DNA of 48,286 nt. Origin: Lachnospiraceae bacterium UBA7199 (GTDB lineage: Bacteria; Bacillota; Clostridia; Lachnospirales; Lachnospiraceae). The notes under the pieces were generated by a model. That model worked only from the letters and a program-made list of their open reading frames with translations. It made no database searches and was not told the DNA's origin. The stretch is taken from the NCBI GenBank assembly GCA_002490775.1, contig DKUR01000098.1, positions 1 to 48,286 of the forward strand, read 5' to 3'. Numbering within the stretch: the stretch's first letter is position 1; every line of letters starts with the position of its first letter. A program made the position numbers and the translations under genes. Below, piece by piece: positions 31,966-38,505 of this stretch.

Positions 31966-32424
31966 TTAAATGAGTTCAAGTACTGCAATGCATGGCTCAA
32001 AGAAAATAGCATAATTATCAATAGTTACACATTTTCCATATTTGTTTTTATAATGAGTTAAGGCATCATGTAGAAATTCTTCTGTTACGCCAAGAAATTC
32101 TGCCGATTCGGAAATACTTGCACAATGGTTTTTGTAAGCATCCACAATACCCATAAGTCCAACAAGCTTATTGTATGCGTAAATTCTTCCATGTAGTTCC
32201 TGCTTTCTATTGGAAACTAAGGACTGGTCTAATATATTGCCATATCCAGTGTAATAGTGTCCCAGTTCTTCTGCCATAACACATTTCTTTTCTGTTTCTG
32301 TCAAGCCTTCTTTTATTGCAATCCGATTTCCTTTAATCCTTCCTTTGCTTATTGGAAGGTTCTTTTCCTTTGTAATGATATTATTATTGTCAGCATCTAT
32401 TAATAATTGTTCATATGTAATCAC
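31966..32424 (-). CDS. ImmA/IrrE-family metallopeptidase-like protein
   Basis: A 152-residue protein. The active-site helix reads CVMAEELGHYYTGYGNILDQ; the family HExxH is present as EExxH, so the first zinc histidine is replaced, as in a known subset. RKQELHGRIYAYNKLVG follows. In ICEBs1-type elements ImmA cleaves the ImmR repressor to end immunity. Here it sits just downstream of the repressor gene in the same direction, the classic pair. It may therefore act as the antirepressor, if the altered site still works. Confidence 0.82.
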   Translation of the reverse strand: MITYEQLLIDADNNNIITKEKNLPISKGRIKGNRIAIKEGLTETEKKCVMAEELGHYYTGYGNILDQSLVSNRKQELHGRIYAYNKLVGLMGIVDAYKNHCASISESAEFLGVTEEFLHDALTHYKNKYGKCVTIDNYAIFFEPCIAVLELI

Positions 32425-32471
32425 AATATCACCTCATTTATAATAACATATTATACATAAAATGAAATGAA

Positions 32472-32945
32472 CTAAAATTCATTATCCATAATATTTTCTT
32501 CTTGTTTTTTCAATGTTTCAGGAGCATTTGCATAATCGTCAGCATGAGCAGCATTTATATAATATGTAGTATCTTCCTGAACATATCTTGGTAGTTCAGT
32601 TAGTTCCTTAACCCTTTTGGTAGCCTCATGCTTTCCTACGTCATTAAGCATCTCATAATATTGCATGATTTTTGGAGAAGCTTCCTGTGCTGTTCCGACT
32701 CTTTCCATGGGAACGTCAAATCCCATGAGCCATGCTTCGCTTACATTTAAAGCAAGCCCTAAGATAGTGAGTTTTTCTTGTCCTGGTTCAACTTTCCCAT
32801 TAACATATTGACTTAAATCATTACGCCCTAATTTTATTTCAAATCTTTCACAAAATGGCTTGCACTTCTCTAATATGTCTACTTGCCTAAGATTTCTTTC
32901 CTTCATTATTCGATTCAACCGAATAGATGTGCTTTCACTTTTCAT
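32472..32945 (-). CDS. prophage repressor, XRE-family HTH
   Basis: A 157-residue repressor. The N-terminal HTH covers about residues 5-70: IRLNRIMKERNLRQVDILEK, then RNDLSQYVNGKVEPGQEKLT. The C-terminal part lacks a LexA-type peptidase domain, which fits dependence on the neighbouring ImmA-like protein for inactivation. The ATG at 32945 has GAAAGGTGG upstream; a GTG four codons earlier overlaps that site. Its promoter (32970-32998) has its -35 inside one operator half, so it probably autoregulates and represses the rightward promoter at 33040. Confidence 0.87.
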   Translation of the reverse strand: MKSESTSIRLNRIMKERNLRQVDILEKCKPFCERFEIKLGRNDLSQYVNGKVEPGQEKLTILGLALNVSEAWLMGFDVPMERVGTAQEASPKIMQYYEMLNDVGKHEATKRVKELTELPRYVQEDTTYYINAAHADDYANAPETLKKQEENIMDNEF

Positions 32946-32969
32946 ACTGTGTACCACCTTTCTGTATGT

Positions 32970-32998
32970 ACTATATCATGGATTAAACAAAAGTTCAA
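32970..32998 (-). promoter_or_regulatory. leftward promoter of the repressor gene
   Basis: On the minus strand: TTGAAC (32998-32993), a 17-base spacer, TATAGT (32975-32970). The -35 box is part of the operator half-site GTTCAAT (32993-32999); an inverted partner, ATTGAAC, lies at 33025-33031. Confidence 0.7.
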
Positions 32999-33039
32999 TA
33001 AAAAAAAACAAAAAATACAAAATAATTGAACAAAACGTA

Positions 33040-33068
33040 TTGACAAGACGTGTGCGACATGATAATAT
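33040..33068 (+). promoter_or_regulatory. rightward early promoter
   Basis: Perfect -35 TTGACA (33040-33045), a 17-base spacer, -10 TAATAT (33063-33068). This should drive the whole rightward early operon. Confidence 0.8.
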
Positions 33069-33073
33069 CAAGA

Positions 33074-33092
33074 TGTTCAATAATATTGAACA
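33074..33092. promoter_or_regulatory. 19-base repressor operator
   Basis: TGTTCAATA-A-TATTGAACA is a perfect palindrome at about +6 to +24 of the rightward promoter. Its half-site GTTCAAT recurs at 32993 and, inverted, at 33025, so there are two operators in the divergent control region. Confidence 0.82.
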
Positions 33093-33106
33093 AAGGAGGT
33101 GAAGAG

Positions 33107-33331
33107 TTGGCATACGACTATAGAAAGCTTCGTGGAAGAATTGTAGAGAAGTATGGTACGCTGAAAGATTTTGCATTAGATATGAAGTGGTCGGAAAGGA
33201 CATTAAGTCTTAAGATGAATTGCAAGGTATTTTGGAAACAACCTGAAATCACGAAAGCGACAAAACTTCTTGAAATTCAGAATGAGGAGATAATGGAATA
33301 TTTTTTTACCCAAAATATTCAAAATAATTGA
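33107..33331 (+). CDS. Cro-like/DUF739-family phage regulator
   Basis: A 74-residue protein beginning AYDYRKLRGRIVEKYGTLKD, then FALDMKWSERTLSLKMN, and FWKQPEITKATKLLEI. This is the DUF739 pattern of small phage HTH proteins. The start is TTG at 33107, fixed by AAGGAGGTG and by the family start. As the first gene after the rightward promoter and operator it occupies the cro position, and probably competes with the repressor. Confidence 0.8.
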   Translation: MAYDYRKLRGRIVEKYGTLKDFALDMKWSERTLSLKMNCKVFWKQPEITKATKLLEIQNEEIMEYFFTQNIQNN

Positions 33332-33353
33332 ACAAACATAAGGAGGTGAGAGT

Positions 33354-33494
33354 GTGATAGTATGTGATGCATGTAAAAAGGAAATTGCGAAATTAAAAAC
33401 TTCATTAAAGCTTATTCAGATAACCTTACTTATTAATGAAGTGACCTTCTTTATTTTATCGCTGTTACTATCAAAGTTGCTAAAGCAATTATGA
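33354..33494 (+). CDS. small prophage protein with CxxC and a membrane segment
   Basis: A 46-residue frame starting at GTG with AAGGAGGTGAGAG just upstream. It has CDAC at the N-terminus, a short basic helix, and a hydrophobic stretch near the end (EVTFFILSLLLSKLLKQL). Its last 44 bases overlap the opposite-strand gene at 33451. The strong ribosome binding site and sensible composition argue that it is real; function unknown. Confidence 0.5.
   Translation: MIVCDACKKEIAKLKTSLKLIQITLLINEVTFFILSLLLSKLLKQL
33399..33442. repeat. inverted repeat between converging small genes
   Basis: ACTTCATTAA and TTAATGAAGT are exact inverse copies, 24 bases apart, inside the small gene at 33354 and just past the end of the leftward gene at 33451. 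Confidence 0.55.
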
Positions 33495-33726
33495 GCGTTA
33501 TAATGCCGATTGCGTTTGTTTTCCACCACTCGGAACGTTGTTCTTTCTTCCTTTTGAGTTCTTCGGCGGCTTTCCGTTGCTTTCGCTCTGTGATGCGCTT
33601 TTCATATTTTTGCATTGCCGGATTTTGCTTTACTTTTTCCCAGTCAATATTTTTAAGTTCTTCTTCGCTTAGCTTGGGAATTTCCGGTATCGGGATGATT
33701 GGTGGCATTGAGGGTGTTTTACTCAT
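33451..33726 (-). CDS. tail-anchored small prophage protein
   Basis: A 91-residue protein on the opposite strand to the early operon. It has a Pro-rich start (SMPPIIPIPEIPKL), a strongly charged coiled-coil middle (KYEKRITERKQRKAAEELK), and a single C-terminal membrane segment (AIGIITLIIALATLIVTAIK). Start 33726 has AAAGGAGC upstream; the longer frame to 33789 lacks one. It lies inside the early region but reads leftward, so it may be expressed in the lysogen. An inverted repeat at 33399-33442 may act as its terminator. Confidence 0.65.
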   Translation of the reverse strand: MSKTPSMPPIIPIPEIPKLSEEELKNIDWEKVKQNPAMQKYEKRITERKQRKAAEELKRKKEQRSEWWKTNAIGIITLIIALATLIVTAIK

Positions 33727-33826
33727 TGTGACGCTCCTTTTCATAATCTGCGATAAGTTAATTATAGGAGCATGTAGAAGCAAAATCAATCACAATATCA
33801 CGAATGAGACAAATCAACATAAGGAG

Positions 33827-34012
33827 GTGAGAGAGATAGCAATTCAGGAAGTAAAAAAACAGATAGAAGACAAAATTCAACTCACTGTGAAAGTGGATAG
33901 TACTATTGAGGCGGTGTGTGAAAAGATAAAGAAGGATGATGTTGTCATTGGAGAATATGCCAATACAATTCAAGCTCTCGCAATGCTTGTGATGGCAAGG
34001 GCTTTACTCTGA
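33827..34012 (+). CDS. small prophage protein, uncertain non-ATG start
   Basis: About 58-61 residues: IAIQEVKKQIEDKIQLTVKV, then IEAVCEKIKKDDVVIGEY and ANTIQALAMLVMARALL. It looks like a compact helical protein. The start is unclear: GTG at 33827 is inside the ribosome binding site AAGGAGGTG, while ATA at 33836 sits at ideal distance but is a very rare start codon. A short frame ATG-AGA...TGA (33804-33830) ends exactly on this site, so coupling is possible. Function unknown. Confidence 0.55.
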   Translation: MREIAIQEVKKQIEDKIQLTVKVDSTIEAVCEKIKKDDVVIGEYANTIQALAMLVMARALL

Positions 34013-34013
34013 A

Positions 34014-34184
34014 TTAATTTGGTATTTCTGATAAAGCATCTGAAATTTCATTGCAGAATTTGGCTATGTTTTGGGCGGTTTTTTTATAGTCGTTAGCATC
34101 TACCTGAATTAGATTTTTGTCAAGTGCTTTAAGAGTGATTTCTTTGGAAACCTGAATTAACATATCAGGATTAATTATTTCCAT
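34014..34184 (-). CDS. small helical prophage protein
   Basis: A 56-residue protein on the minus strand, converging with the gene that ends at 34012. It reads EIINPDMLIQVSKEITLKAL, then DYKKTAQNIAKFCNEISDAL. AAAGGAG nine bases before the ATG supports it. It is amphipathic and could form a coiled coil or dimer. Function unknown. Confidence 0.65.
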   Translation of the reverse strand: MEIINPDMLIQVSKEITLKALDKNLIQVDANDYKKTAQNIAKFCNEISDALSEIPN

Positions 34185-34251
34185 AAAGCAATTTCTCCTT
34201 TCTCAATACTCGGGTATGCCAGTGCCCTGAAGTCCAATTATAAAGGAGAAT

Positions 34252-34373
34252 ATGGAAAATCTCAACATAAGGGAGGTGAGAAAGATAAAAGATCACGGAG
34301 CGATATTTTTTACATTTTTGGGTTTGTCATAGGCATATTTATCATATTGTTTATGCGGAAATATGAGTTATAA
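34252..34373 (+). other. short overlapping frames, possible small membrane protein
   Basis: An ATG at 34252 with AAAGGAG upstream opens 26 codons ending at 34332. In the neighbouring frame the DNA reads DIFYIFGFVIGIFIILFMRK, a clean membrane segment ending at 34373, but with no start codon after the second ribosome binding site (AAGGGAGGTGAG). An extra G in that site compared with its two sister copies may have shifted the frame. Confidence 0.35.
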
Positions 34374-34456
34374 CAGTCTGATAATAAGATTGGCCAGTAA
34401 GCAGTGAAGATACTGTAAAAAAATGTCCAATAAACAGGACAGAAAGGAGGTATTTC

Positions 34457-34699
34457 ATGCCAAAATCTAATTTTTGCATCAATCATGAAGCCATTTTTTC
34501 TAAAAACATGAAGCTGGCATTAACCAGAGAAGAGATTACCAAGAAGTCAATTTCTGAAAAAACTGGAATTAGCCGGTCAACGGTCCAGAGGTATTATAAG
34601 GAGCCCAAGACTATGACCGTAAATGCTTTAAAGCAGATCGTTAGAATGACAAAAATACCCAAAGAAGAATTGATTGCTTATATCTATGAAGGAAAGTGA
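34457..34699 (+). CDS. small XRE-family HTH protein
   Basis: An 80-residue DNA-binding protein: NMKLALTREEITKKSISEKT, then GISRSTVQRYYKEPKTMTVN and LKQIVRMTKIPKEELIAYI form one helix-turn-helix unit. AGAAAGGAGG precedes the ATG. In this position it is probably a regulator of the early genes or a Cro-like partner. Confidence 0.8.
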   Translation: MPKSNFCINHEAIFSKNMKLALTREEITKKSISEKTGISRSTVQRYYKEPKTMTVNALKQIVRMTKIPKEELIAYIYEGK

Positions 34700-34708
34700 G
34701 GTAAAAAA

Positions 34709-34963
34709 GTGTTAATCCTAAAAATAGCAGCCTTCTGGATGCCGGTCATGGGAATAGGGGGCATTGTAGGCGCAGTAGAGACAGGGACAAGCCCTGTAAA
34801 CGCAGTCATAACCTTTCTGGCCGGATGCATCCTGCTGGCCTTATACAGCCGCCTTGACAGCATCAGATACAGAAGGGACAGGGAGATTGACCGGATGATC
34901 AGGAGCATGCAGCAGAAAGACAAGAAAACAGGTCCTGCCACCGACCAAAGCTACAGGACCTAA
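34709..34963 (+). CDS. small prophage membrane protein
   Basis: An 84-residue protein starting at GTG, with GTGAGG upstream. Two membrane segments (AAFWMPVMGIGGIVGAVE and VITFLAGCILLALYS) are followed by a basic tail (RRDREIDRMIRSMQQKDKK). An inverted repeat, AGGTCCTG/CAGGACCT, lies at its 3' end (about 34930-34961). From here rightward G+C and codon use are higher than in the lysogeny module. Function unknown. Confidence 0.6.
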   Translation: MLILKIAAFWMPVMGIGGIVGAVETGTSPVNAVITFLAGCILLALYSRLDSIRYRRDREIDRMIRSMQQKDKKTGPATDQSYRT

Positions 34964-35019
34964 GCACACTACATATGCTGTTTCTGTGTCCATTATGGCA
35001 TATGGGAAAGGAAAAGTCA

Positions 35020-35169
35020 ATGAAACTGAACAAGGATTTAAAGAGGGCGTTTGCGGATGAAGGGATCAGGATCCTTAAGTCTGACAACATCCGCCCTGGT
35101 GAGAAGATACCCCTGCCTGACCATACGGTCGGGATTGTCGTGGAAGAAACGGAGGTGCCGGAAAAATGA
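35020..35169 (+). CDS. small prophage protein
   Basis: A 49-residue protein: KLNKDLKRAFADEGIRILKS, then GEKIPLPDHTVGIVVEETEV. The start at 35020 is preceded by GGGAAAGGAAAAG. It ends in an ATGA overlap with the cold-shock-like gene. Function unknown. Confidence 0.6.
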   Translation: MKLNKDLKRAFADEGIRILKSDNIRPGEKIPLPDHTVGIVVEETEVPEK

Positions 35170-35360
35170 TGGGAAAAGTAGAAAGCTATTCCGCCGCAAA
35201 GAACTGGGGGTTTATCCTCGGTGATGACGGGAGAAGGTATTACGTATCCAGAGGAAACATTAACAGGGAAAGGATTCCTTCCAGAGCGCTTAGCGTAGGA
35301 TGCAGCGTGGAGTTCAGCACAGGGGAAGGAAACAAGGCATTGAATGTCAGATACATATAG
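35166..35360 (+). CDS. cold-shock-domain-like prophage protein
   Basis: A 64-residue small OB-fold: GKVESYSAAKNWGFILGDDG followed by RRYYVSRGNI and VGCSVEFSTGEGNKALNV. The pattern G-x-V-x-x-Y-x-x-x-K-x-WGFI matches the RNP1 region of cold-shock domains, though the second RNP motif is altered. It probably binds single-stranded nucleic acid in replication or recombination. GGAGGTG precedes the paired ATGs, and the start overlaps the upstream stop. Confidence 0.72.
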   Translation: MMGKVESYSAAKNWGFILGDDGRRYYVSRGNINRERIPSRALSVGCSVEFSTGEGNKALNVRYI

Positions 35361-35372
35361 GAGGGAAGGAAG

Positions 35373-35831
35373 ATGGAAAAAAAGATGGAAGAAAAAAGGA
35401 TTGTAGAGATTGACGGAGTGAAGATTGAAGTTGACCTGCGCACTGCAAAGAGGATTGATACCTTCTGTGTTGGCGACAACGTAAAGGTGTTATGCAAAGA
35501 CTATGACAGCTACAAGGTAAAACCCGGCATTATTACGGATTTTGCCAATTTTAAAGAAAAGCCCACCATTGTGGTTGCTGTGTTTAATGAAGGAAGCTGG
35601 TCATCTTCCCCAAACATTGAGTTCATCCATATTTATGAAGGGATGGAAAATAAATATGAAATTATCTATGCGGATGGTGAAGAACTCAGGCTGACCAAAG
35701 ACGGTGTAATTGAAAAATTTGAAAGGGAAATCCAGAAAAAACGCAATGAGGCACAGGATTTACAGAACCAGCTTGACTATTTTAAAAAGCATTTTTTAAA
35801 AAATGCAGGGCAGGTGGAAACAAATGCCTGA
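35373..35831 (+). CDS. prophage protein with a C-terminal coiled coil
   Basis: A 152-residue protein. The N-terminal part looks like a small beta barrel (VGDNVKVLCKDYDSYKVKPG, then IVVAVFNEGSWSSSPNIEF). A C-terminal coiled coil (IEKFEREIQKKRNEAQDLQN) follows. GGAGGGAAGG lies upstream. Its end overlaps the next small gene by eight bases. Function unknown; the fold suggests nucleic-acid or protein binding. Confidence 0.6.
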   Translation: MEKKMEEKRIVEIDGVKIEVDLRTAKRIDTFCVGDNVKVLCKDYDSYKVKPGIITDFANFKEKPTIVVAVFNEGSWSSSPNIEFIHIYEGMENKYEIIYADGEELRLTKDGVIEKFEREIQKKRNEAQDLQNQLDYFKKHFLKNAGQVETNA

Positions 35832-35973
35832 GCAGATCGAAAACAGCATGATAGTTGACGGTTTCTGGAATGAATCCGAATACGGGGTTCCTTCCGGCAG
35901 CCGCCTGAAAAGAGAAAGGGAAGCCTACGAACAGGCAGAAAGAGAGGGAAGCAGTGAGCAGTACATTGTATGA
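35824..35973 (+). CDS. small acidic prophage protein
   Basis: A 49-residue protein: QIENSMIVDGFWNESEYGVP, then SGSRLKREREAYEQAEREGS. It overlaps its neighbour on the left by eight bases and the Gp157 gene on the right by 20. The tight packing and GGGCAGGTGG-like upstream site support translation. Function unknown. Confidence 0.55.
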   Translation: MPEQIENSMIVDGFWNESEYGVPSGSRLKREREAYEQAEREGSSEQYIV

Positions 35974-36448
35974 GATTACAGGAGATTATTTAAAACTGTT
36001 GGAAATGCTTACAGAGGAAGAAAATCTGGAAGAGCAGGCTGTTAAGGATACGCTGGAGGGGATTGAAGGAGAACTGGAAATCAAAGCCGAGAATTATGCC
36101 AAGATCATTAAGGAGCTTTCAGCGGAAGCAGACAAATTCAAAAAGGAAAAGGAACGTCTGAAGGCAAGGCAGCAGACCTGTGAAAACCGTGCGGAGTTCC
36201 TGAAAGAAACATTATTTAATTCCATGAAGATTACAGGAAAGACAAAATTTAAAACGGATTTGTTCAGCTTCGGCATTCAGAAGAATGGAGGCCTGCAGCC
36301 TATGGAAATCATTCCTGATGCAGATATTCCAGAAGAATACCTTAAAAAGGAACCGGACAATAAGCTGATCAGGGAAGCACTTGAGAAAGGAGTGAAATTA
36401 CCTTTTGCCTGCCTGAAAGAAAGAGGGCAGCACTTGGTAATCAGGTAA
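35954..36448 (+). CDS. Gp157-family phage protein
   Basis: A 164-residue protein of the siphovirus Gp157 family (PF05565), known from Streptococcus thermophilus phages and linked to phage resistance or early DNA functions. It starts at GTG with STLYEITGDYLKLLEM, then a coiled coil (IIKELSAEADKFKKEKERLK), the conserved MKITGKTKFKTDLFSFGIQK, and the end KEPDNKLIREALEKG. GAGAGGG precedes the GTG. It sits just before the Rad52-like gene, typical of recombination clusters in Firmicute phages. Confidence 0.85.
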   Translation: MSSTLYEITGDYLKLLEMLTEEENLEEQAVKDTLEGIEGELEIKAENYAKIIKELSAEADKFKKEKERLKARQQTCENRAEFLKETLFNSMKITGKTKFKTDLFSFGIQKNGGLQPMEIIPDADIPEEYLKKEPDNKLIREALEKGVKLPFACLKERGQHLVIR

Positions 36449-36453
36449 GGATT

Positions 36454-36990
36454 ATGAAATCTTTTAGAAATTTAACAGCAGATGATATTGAATGCCGCAT
36501 TAATACGATATCAGAAAAAGGATGCAGCCTTTTACTTTATAAAGATGCAAGATGCGACATGAAAATCCTTGATGAAACGGTAGGCGCAGAGAACTGGAAG
36601 CGGAACCATGAACTTATCAACGGAAACCTGTTCTGCAATGTATCCATTTATGATGAAGCAAAAAAGGAATGGGTGACCAAACAGGACGTAGGTGTAGAAA
36701 GCTATACGGAAAAAGAAAAAGGACAGGCTTCTGATGCCTTTAAAAGGGCATGCTTCAACTGGGGAATAGGAAGGGAGCTTTATACCGCCCCTTTCATCTG
36801 GATTACGCCTGGTCTTGTAACACTGAAAGAAAAGAAAGCAGGAAGCGGACAGTATACCACATATGATAAGTTCCGTGTGACACAGATCATAGTGGAGGGT
36901 GGAGAAATAAAGGCGCTTGCCATAAAAAATGATTCCCTTAATAAGATGGCATTCAAATTTGACAACAGAAAATCAAAGGATAAGGAATGA
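36454..36990 (+). CDS. Rad52/22-family single-strand annealing protein
   Basis: A 178-residue phage recombinase. Conserved blocks are LLYKDARCDMKILDETVGAE, then NWKRNHELINGNLFCNVSIY, VGVESYTEKEKGQASDAFKR and ACFNWGIGRELYTAPF, which match the Rad52/22 family seen in lactococcal and clostridial phages. It anneals complementary single strands during phage recombination and replication restart. It overlaps the next gene by four bases (ATGA), and no phage exonuclease is recognised beside it. Confidence 0.85.
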   Translation: MKSFRNLTADDIECRINTISEKGCSLLLYKDARCDMKILDETVGAENWKRNHELINGNLFCNVSIYDEAKKEWVTKQDVGVESYTEKEKGQASDAFKRACFNWGIGRELYTAPFIWITPGLVTLKEKKAGSGQYTTYDKFRVTQIIVEGGEIKALAIKNDSLNKMAFKFDNRKSKDKE

Positions 36991-37526
36991 TCATGGAATG
37001 TAAAGGAAGCGTCATTTCAATATCAAGGGATCTGGAAACAAACGGTATCGTTGCGAGCCTGCTCCTTCAGGATGTGTCCGTACAGCAGATGCAGGACTTA
37101 AGGGCTTTTGAGGAGCTTTCCGTTTCCCTTAAAAAATACCGGAAAAAGAGGTCCCTTGATGCCAATGCCTACTGCTGGGTACTGTGCAGCAGAATCGCAG
37201 AAAAAGTTGGAAGCAGCAAGGATGATGTCTATGAGCAGATGCTCCAGGACTATGGATACTTTTATGAGGATGAAGACGGACATGTAGTGGTGACTGTAAA
37301 GTCCGGCGTGGACATGTCAAGGATAGGAGGACACTGGAAATTCTATAAGGATGATGGAAAATTCAGCGCCTATCTTAAAATCAAAGGCTCAAGCGAGTAT
37401 GACAGCGCTGAAATGAGCCATTTCATAGATAAAATTATCTGTGAAGCAAAAGAACTTGGCATTCCCACTGCGACGCCGGATGAAATTGAGAGGATGAAAG
37501 TATTATGGAAAGGGGAAGGAAAATGA
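36987..37526 (+). CDS. NinB-like recombination protein
   Basis: A 179-residue protein. The central KKYRKKRSLDANAYCWVLCS, then EKVGSSKDDVYEQMLQDYG, is the segment shared by NinB/Orf-type recombination mediators and their relatives in Firmicute phages. The end IICEAKELGIPTATPDEIER is also typical. Such proteins bind single-stranded DNA and help load annealing proteins. Overlaps of four bases on both sides place it in a tightly coupled unit with the Rad52-like and HNH-like genes. Confidence 0.72.
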   Translation: MIMECKGSVISISRDLETNGIVASLLLQDVSVQQMQDLRAFEELSVSLKKYRKKRSLDANAYCWVLCSRIAEKVGSSKDDVYEQMLQDYGYFYEDEDGHVVVTVKSGVDMSRIGGHWKFYKDDGKFSAYLKIKGSSEYDSAEMSHFIDKIICEAKELGIPTATPDEIERMKVLWKGEGK

Positions 37527-37819
37527 AAAAGCTGTACAGCGTGATCCAGGACGACCTAAGCGTCTGTTTTGTGACAGGCAGTACAAATGTAGCAATACAC
37601 CATATCTTCCCCGGAAAAGGGCGCAGGAAGCTGTGTGAAAAGTATGGATTTCTTGCAGCCCTTGAGCCAGAGTACCACAACATGGGAAGCCAGAGCGTCC
37701 ACGCAGCGCCCAATACAGGGCTTGACCTTAAGCTGAAGCAGACAGCCCAGCGGTACTTTGAAGAGCACTACGGGACAAGGGAAGAATTTATAAATTTATT
37801 TTTAACCAGTTATTTATGA
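37523..37819 (+). CDS. HNH-like phage protein
   Basis: A 98-residue protein: VCFVTGSTNVAIHHIFPGKG, then RRKLCEKYGFLAALEPEYHN and SQSVHAAPNTGLDLKLKQTA. The HH pair, the later HN and the downstream histidine fit a compact HNH or Ref-like nuclease fold, probably with a bound zinc. ATG 37523 overlaps the upstream stop; GGGGAAGG lies before it. It likely trims DNA intermediates with the Rad52-like annealer. The nuclease role is inferred. Confidence 0.65.
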   Translation: MKKLYSVIQDDLSVCFVTGSTNVAIHHIFPGKGRRKLCEKYGFLAALEPEYHNMGSQSVHAAPNTGLDLKLKQTAQRYFEEHYGTREEFINLFLTSYL

Positions 37820-37838
37820 GTATAAGGAGGATACAGGC

Positions 37839-38072
37839 ATGTCACAGACAACAGTTTATACCTGAGATATCTGCAGGGAGAGTAAAAGCAAAGATGATCT
37901 GGCCAAGATTACAGTTAAGTCGGAAGGCATACGCATGAAGGGCGCAGGATATGGCGGCATTGATATTGATGTATGCCCTAACTGCCTGAAAAAGAAAGGC
38001 TTTATTGTAGAGGCTAAGGATACAAAAGAGGAGGAAGCAATTGGAAGAGAAAATGAACCTGTTAAGCCTTAA
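37839..38072 (+). pseudogene. zinc-knuckle phage protein with TGA at the first cysteine
   Basis: AAGGAGG precedes ATG 37839. The frame reads SQTTVYT, then TGA (37863-37865), then DICRESKSKDDLAKITVKSE and later VCPNCLKKKGFIVE, ending at 38072. The expected protein has CxxC and CPNC pairs for one zinc, with the TGA exactly where the first cysteine should be (TGC or TGT). Simple nonsense mutation is most likely. Readthrough or selenocysteine is an alternative, since it would give a UxxC motif, but I see no convincing SECIS hairpin after the codon. The end overlaps the next gene by 32 bases. Confidence 0.6.
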
Positions 38073-38487
38073 GGACTTAGCAAACGGTGCCCTTCAGGAA
38101 AAGGCAGACGCCGCCATGCGGAAGGTGCTTGAAAACATGCAGGATCCCAATACCCCCTGGAAGAACAAAAGGCAGATCAATATTAAGATCGCCTTTGTCC
38201 AGAATGAGGGAAGGGATGATGCAGCAGTGGAAGTATCCGTTGACACGAAGCTGGCCCCGGTATCTCCTGTAGTCACCAGAATGGCAATCGGAAAAGACCT
38301 GATGTCAGGAAAGACCTATGCACAGGAGTATGGCAGGCAGATCAGGGGGCAGATGAGCCTTGACGAGTACAGCGCCCAGACAGGCACAGCATACCAGCAG
38401 ACAGATGAAGAGAGCGTGGACACAGAAACCGGAGAAATCCTCTCCGAAACCAAAGTAATTGATATGAGAAAGGCTGCCGGCAGTTAG
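38041..38487 (+). CDS. conserved phage protein of the replication region
   Basis: A 148-residue protein: LSLKDLANGALQEKADAAMR, then NPNTPWK-like DPNTPWKNKRQINIKIAF, AVEVSVDTKLAPVSPVVTRM and the end DTETGEILSETKVID. Homologues in Firmicute phages are often called replication terminator protein, a label without clear proof. The TTG at 38041 has GAGGAGG at ideal spacing; ATG 38053 is too far from it. Role unknown. Confidence 0.65.
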   Translation: MEEKMNLLSLKDLANGALQEKADAAMRKVLENMQDPNTPWKNKRQINIKIAFVQNEGRDDAAVEVSVDTKLAPVSPVVTRMAIGKDLMSGKTYAQEYGRQIRGQMSLDEYSAQTGTAYQQTDEESVDTETGEILSETKVIDMRKAAGS

Positions 38488-38505
38488 GCAGAAAGGTAGA
38501 AAAGT

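Noticed and set aside
34929..34961. Inverted repeat AGGTCCTG/CAGGACCT as a terminator.
   Set aside because: It lies inside the coding region of the small membrane protein and has no T run after it, while the operon clearly continues.
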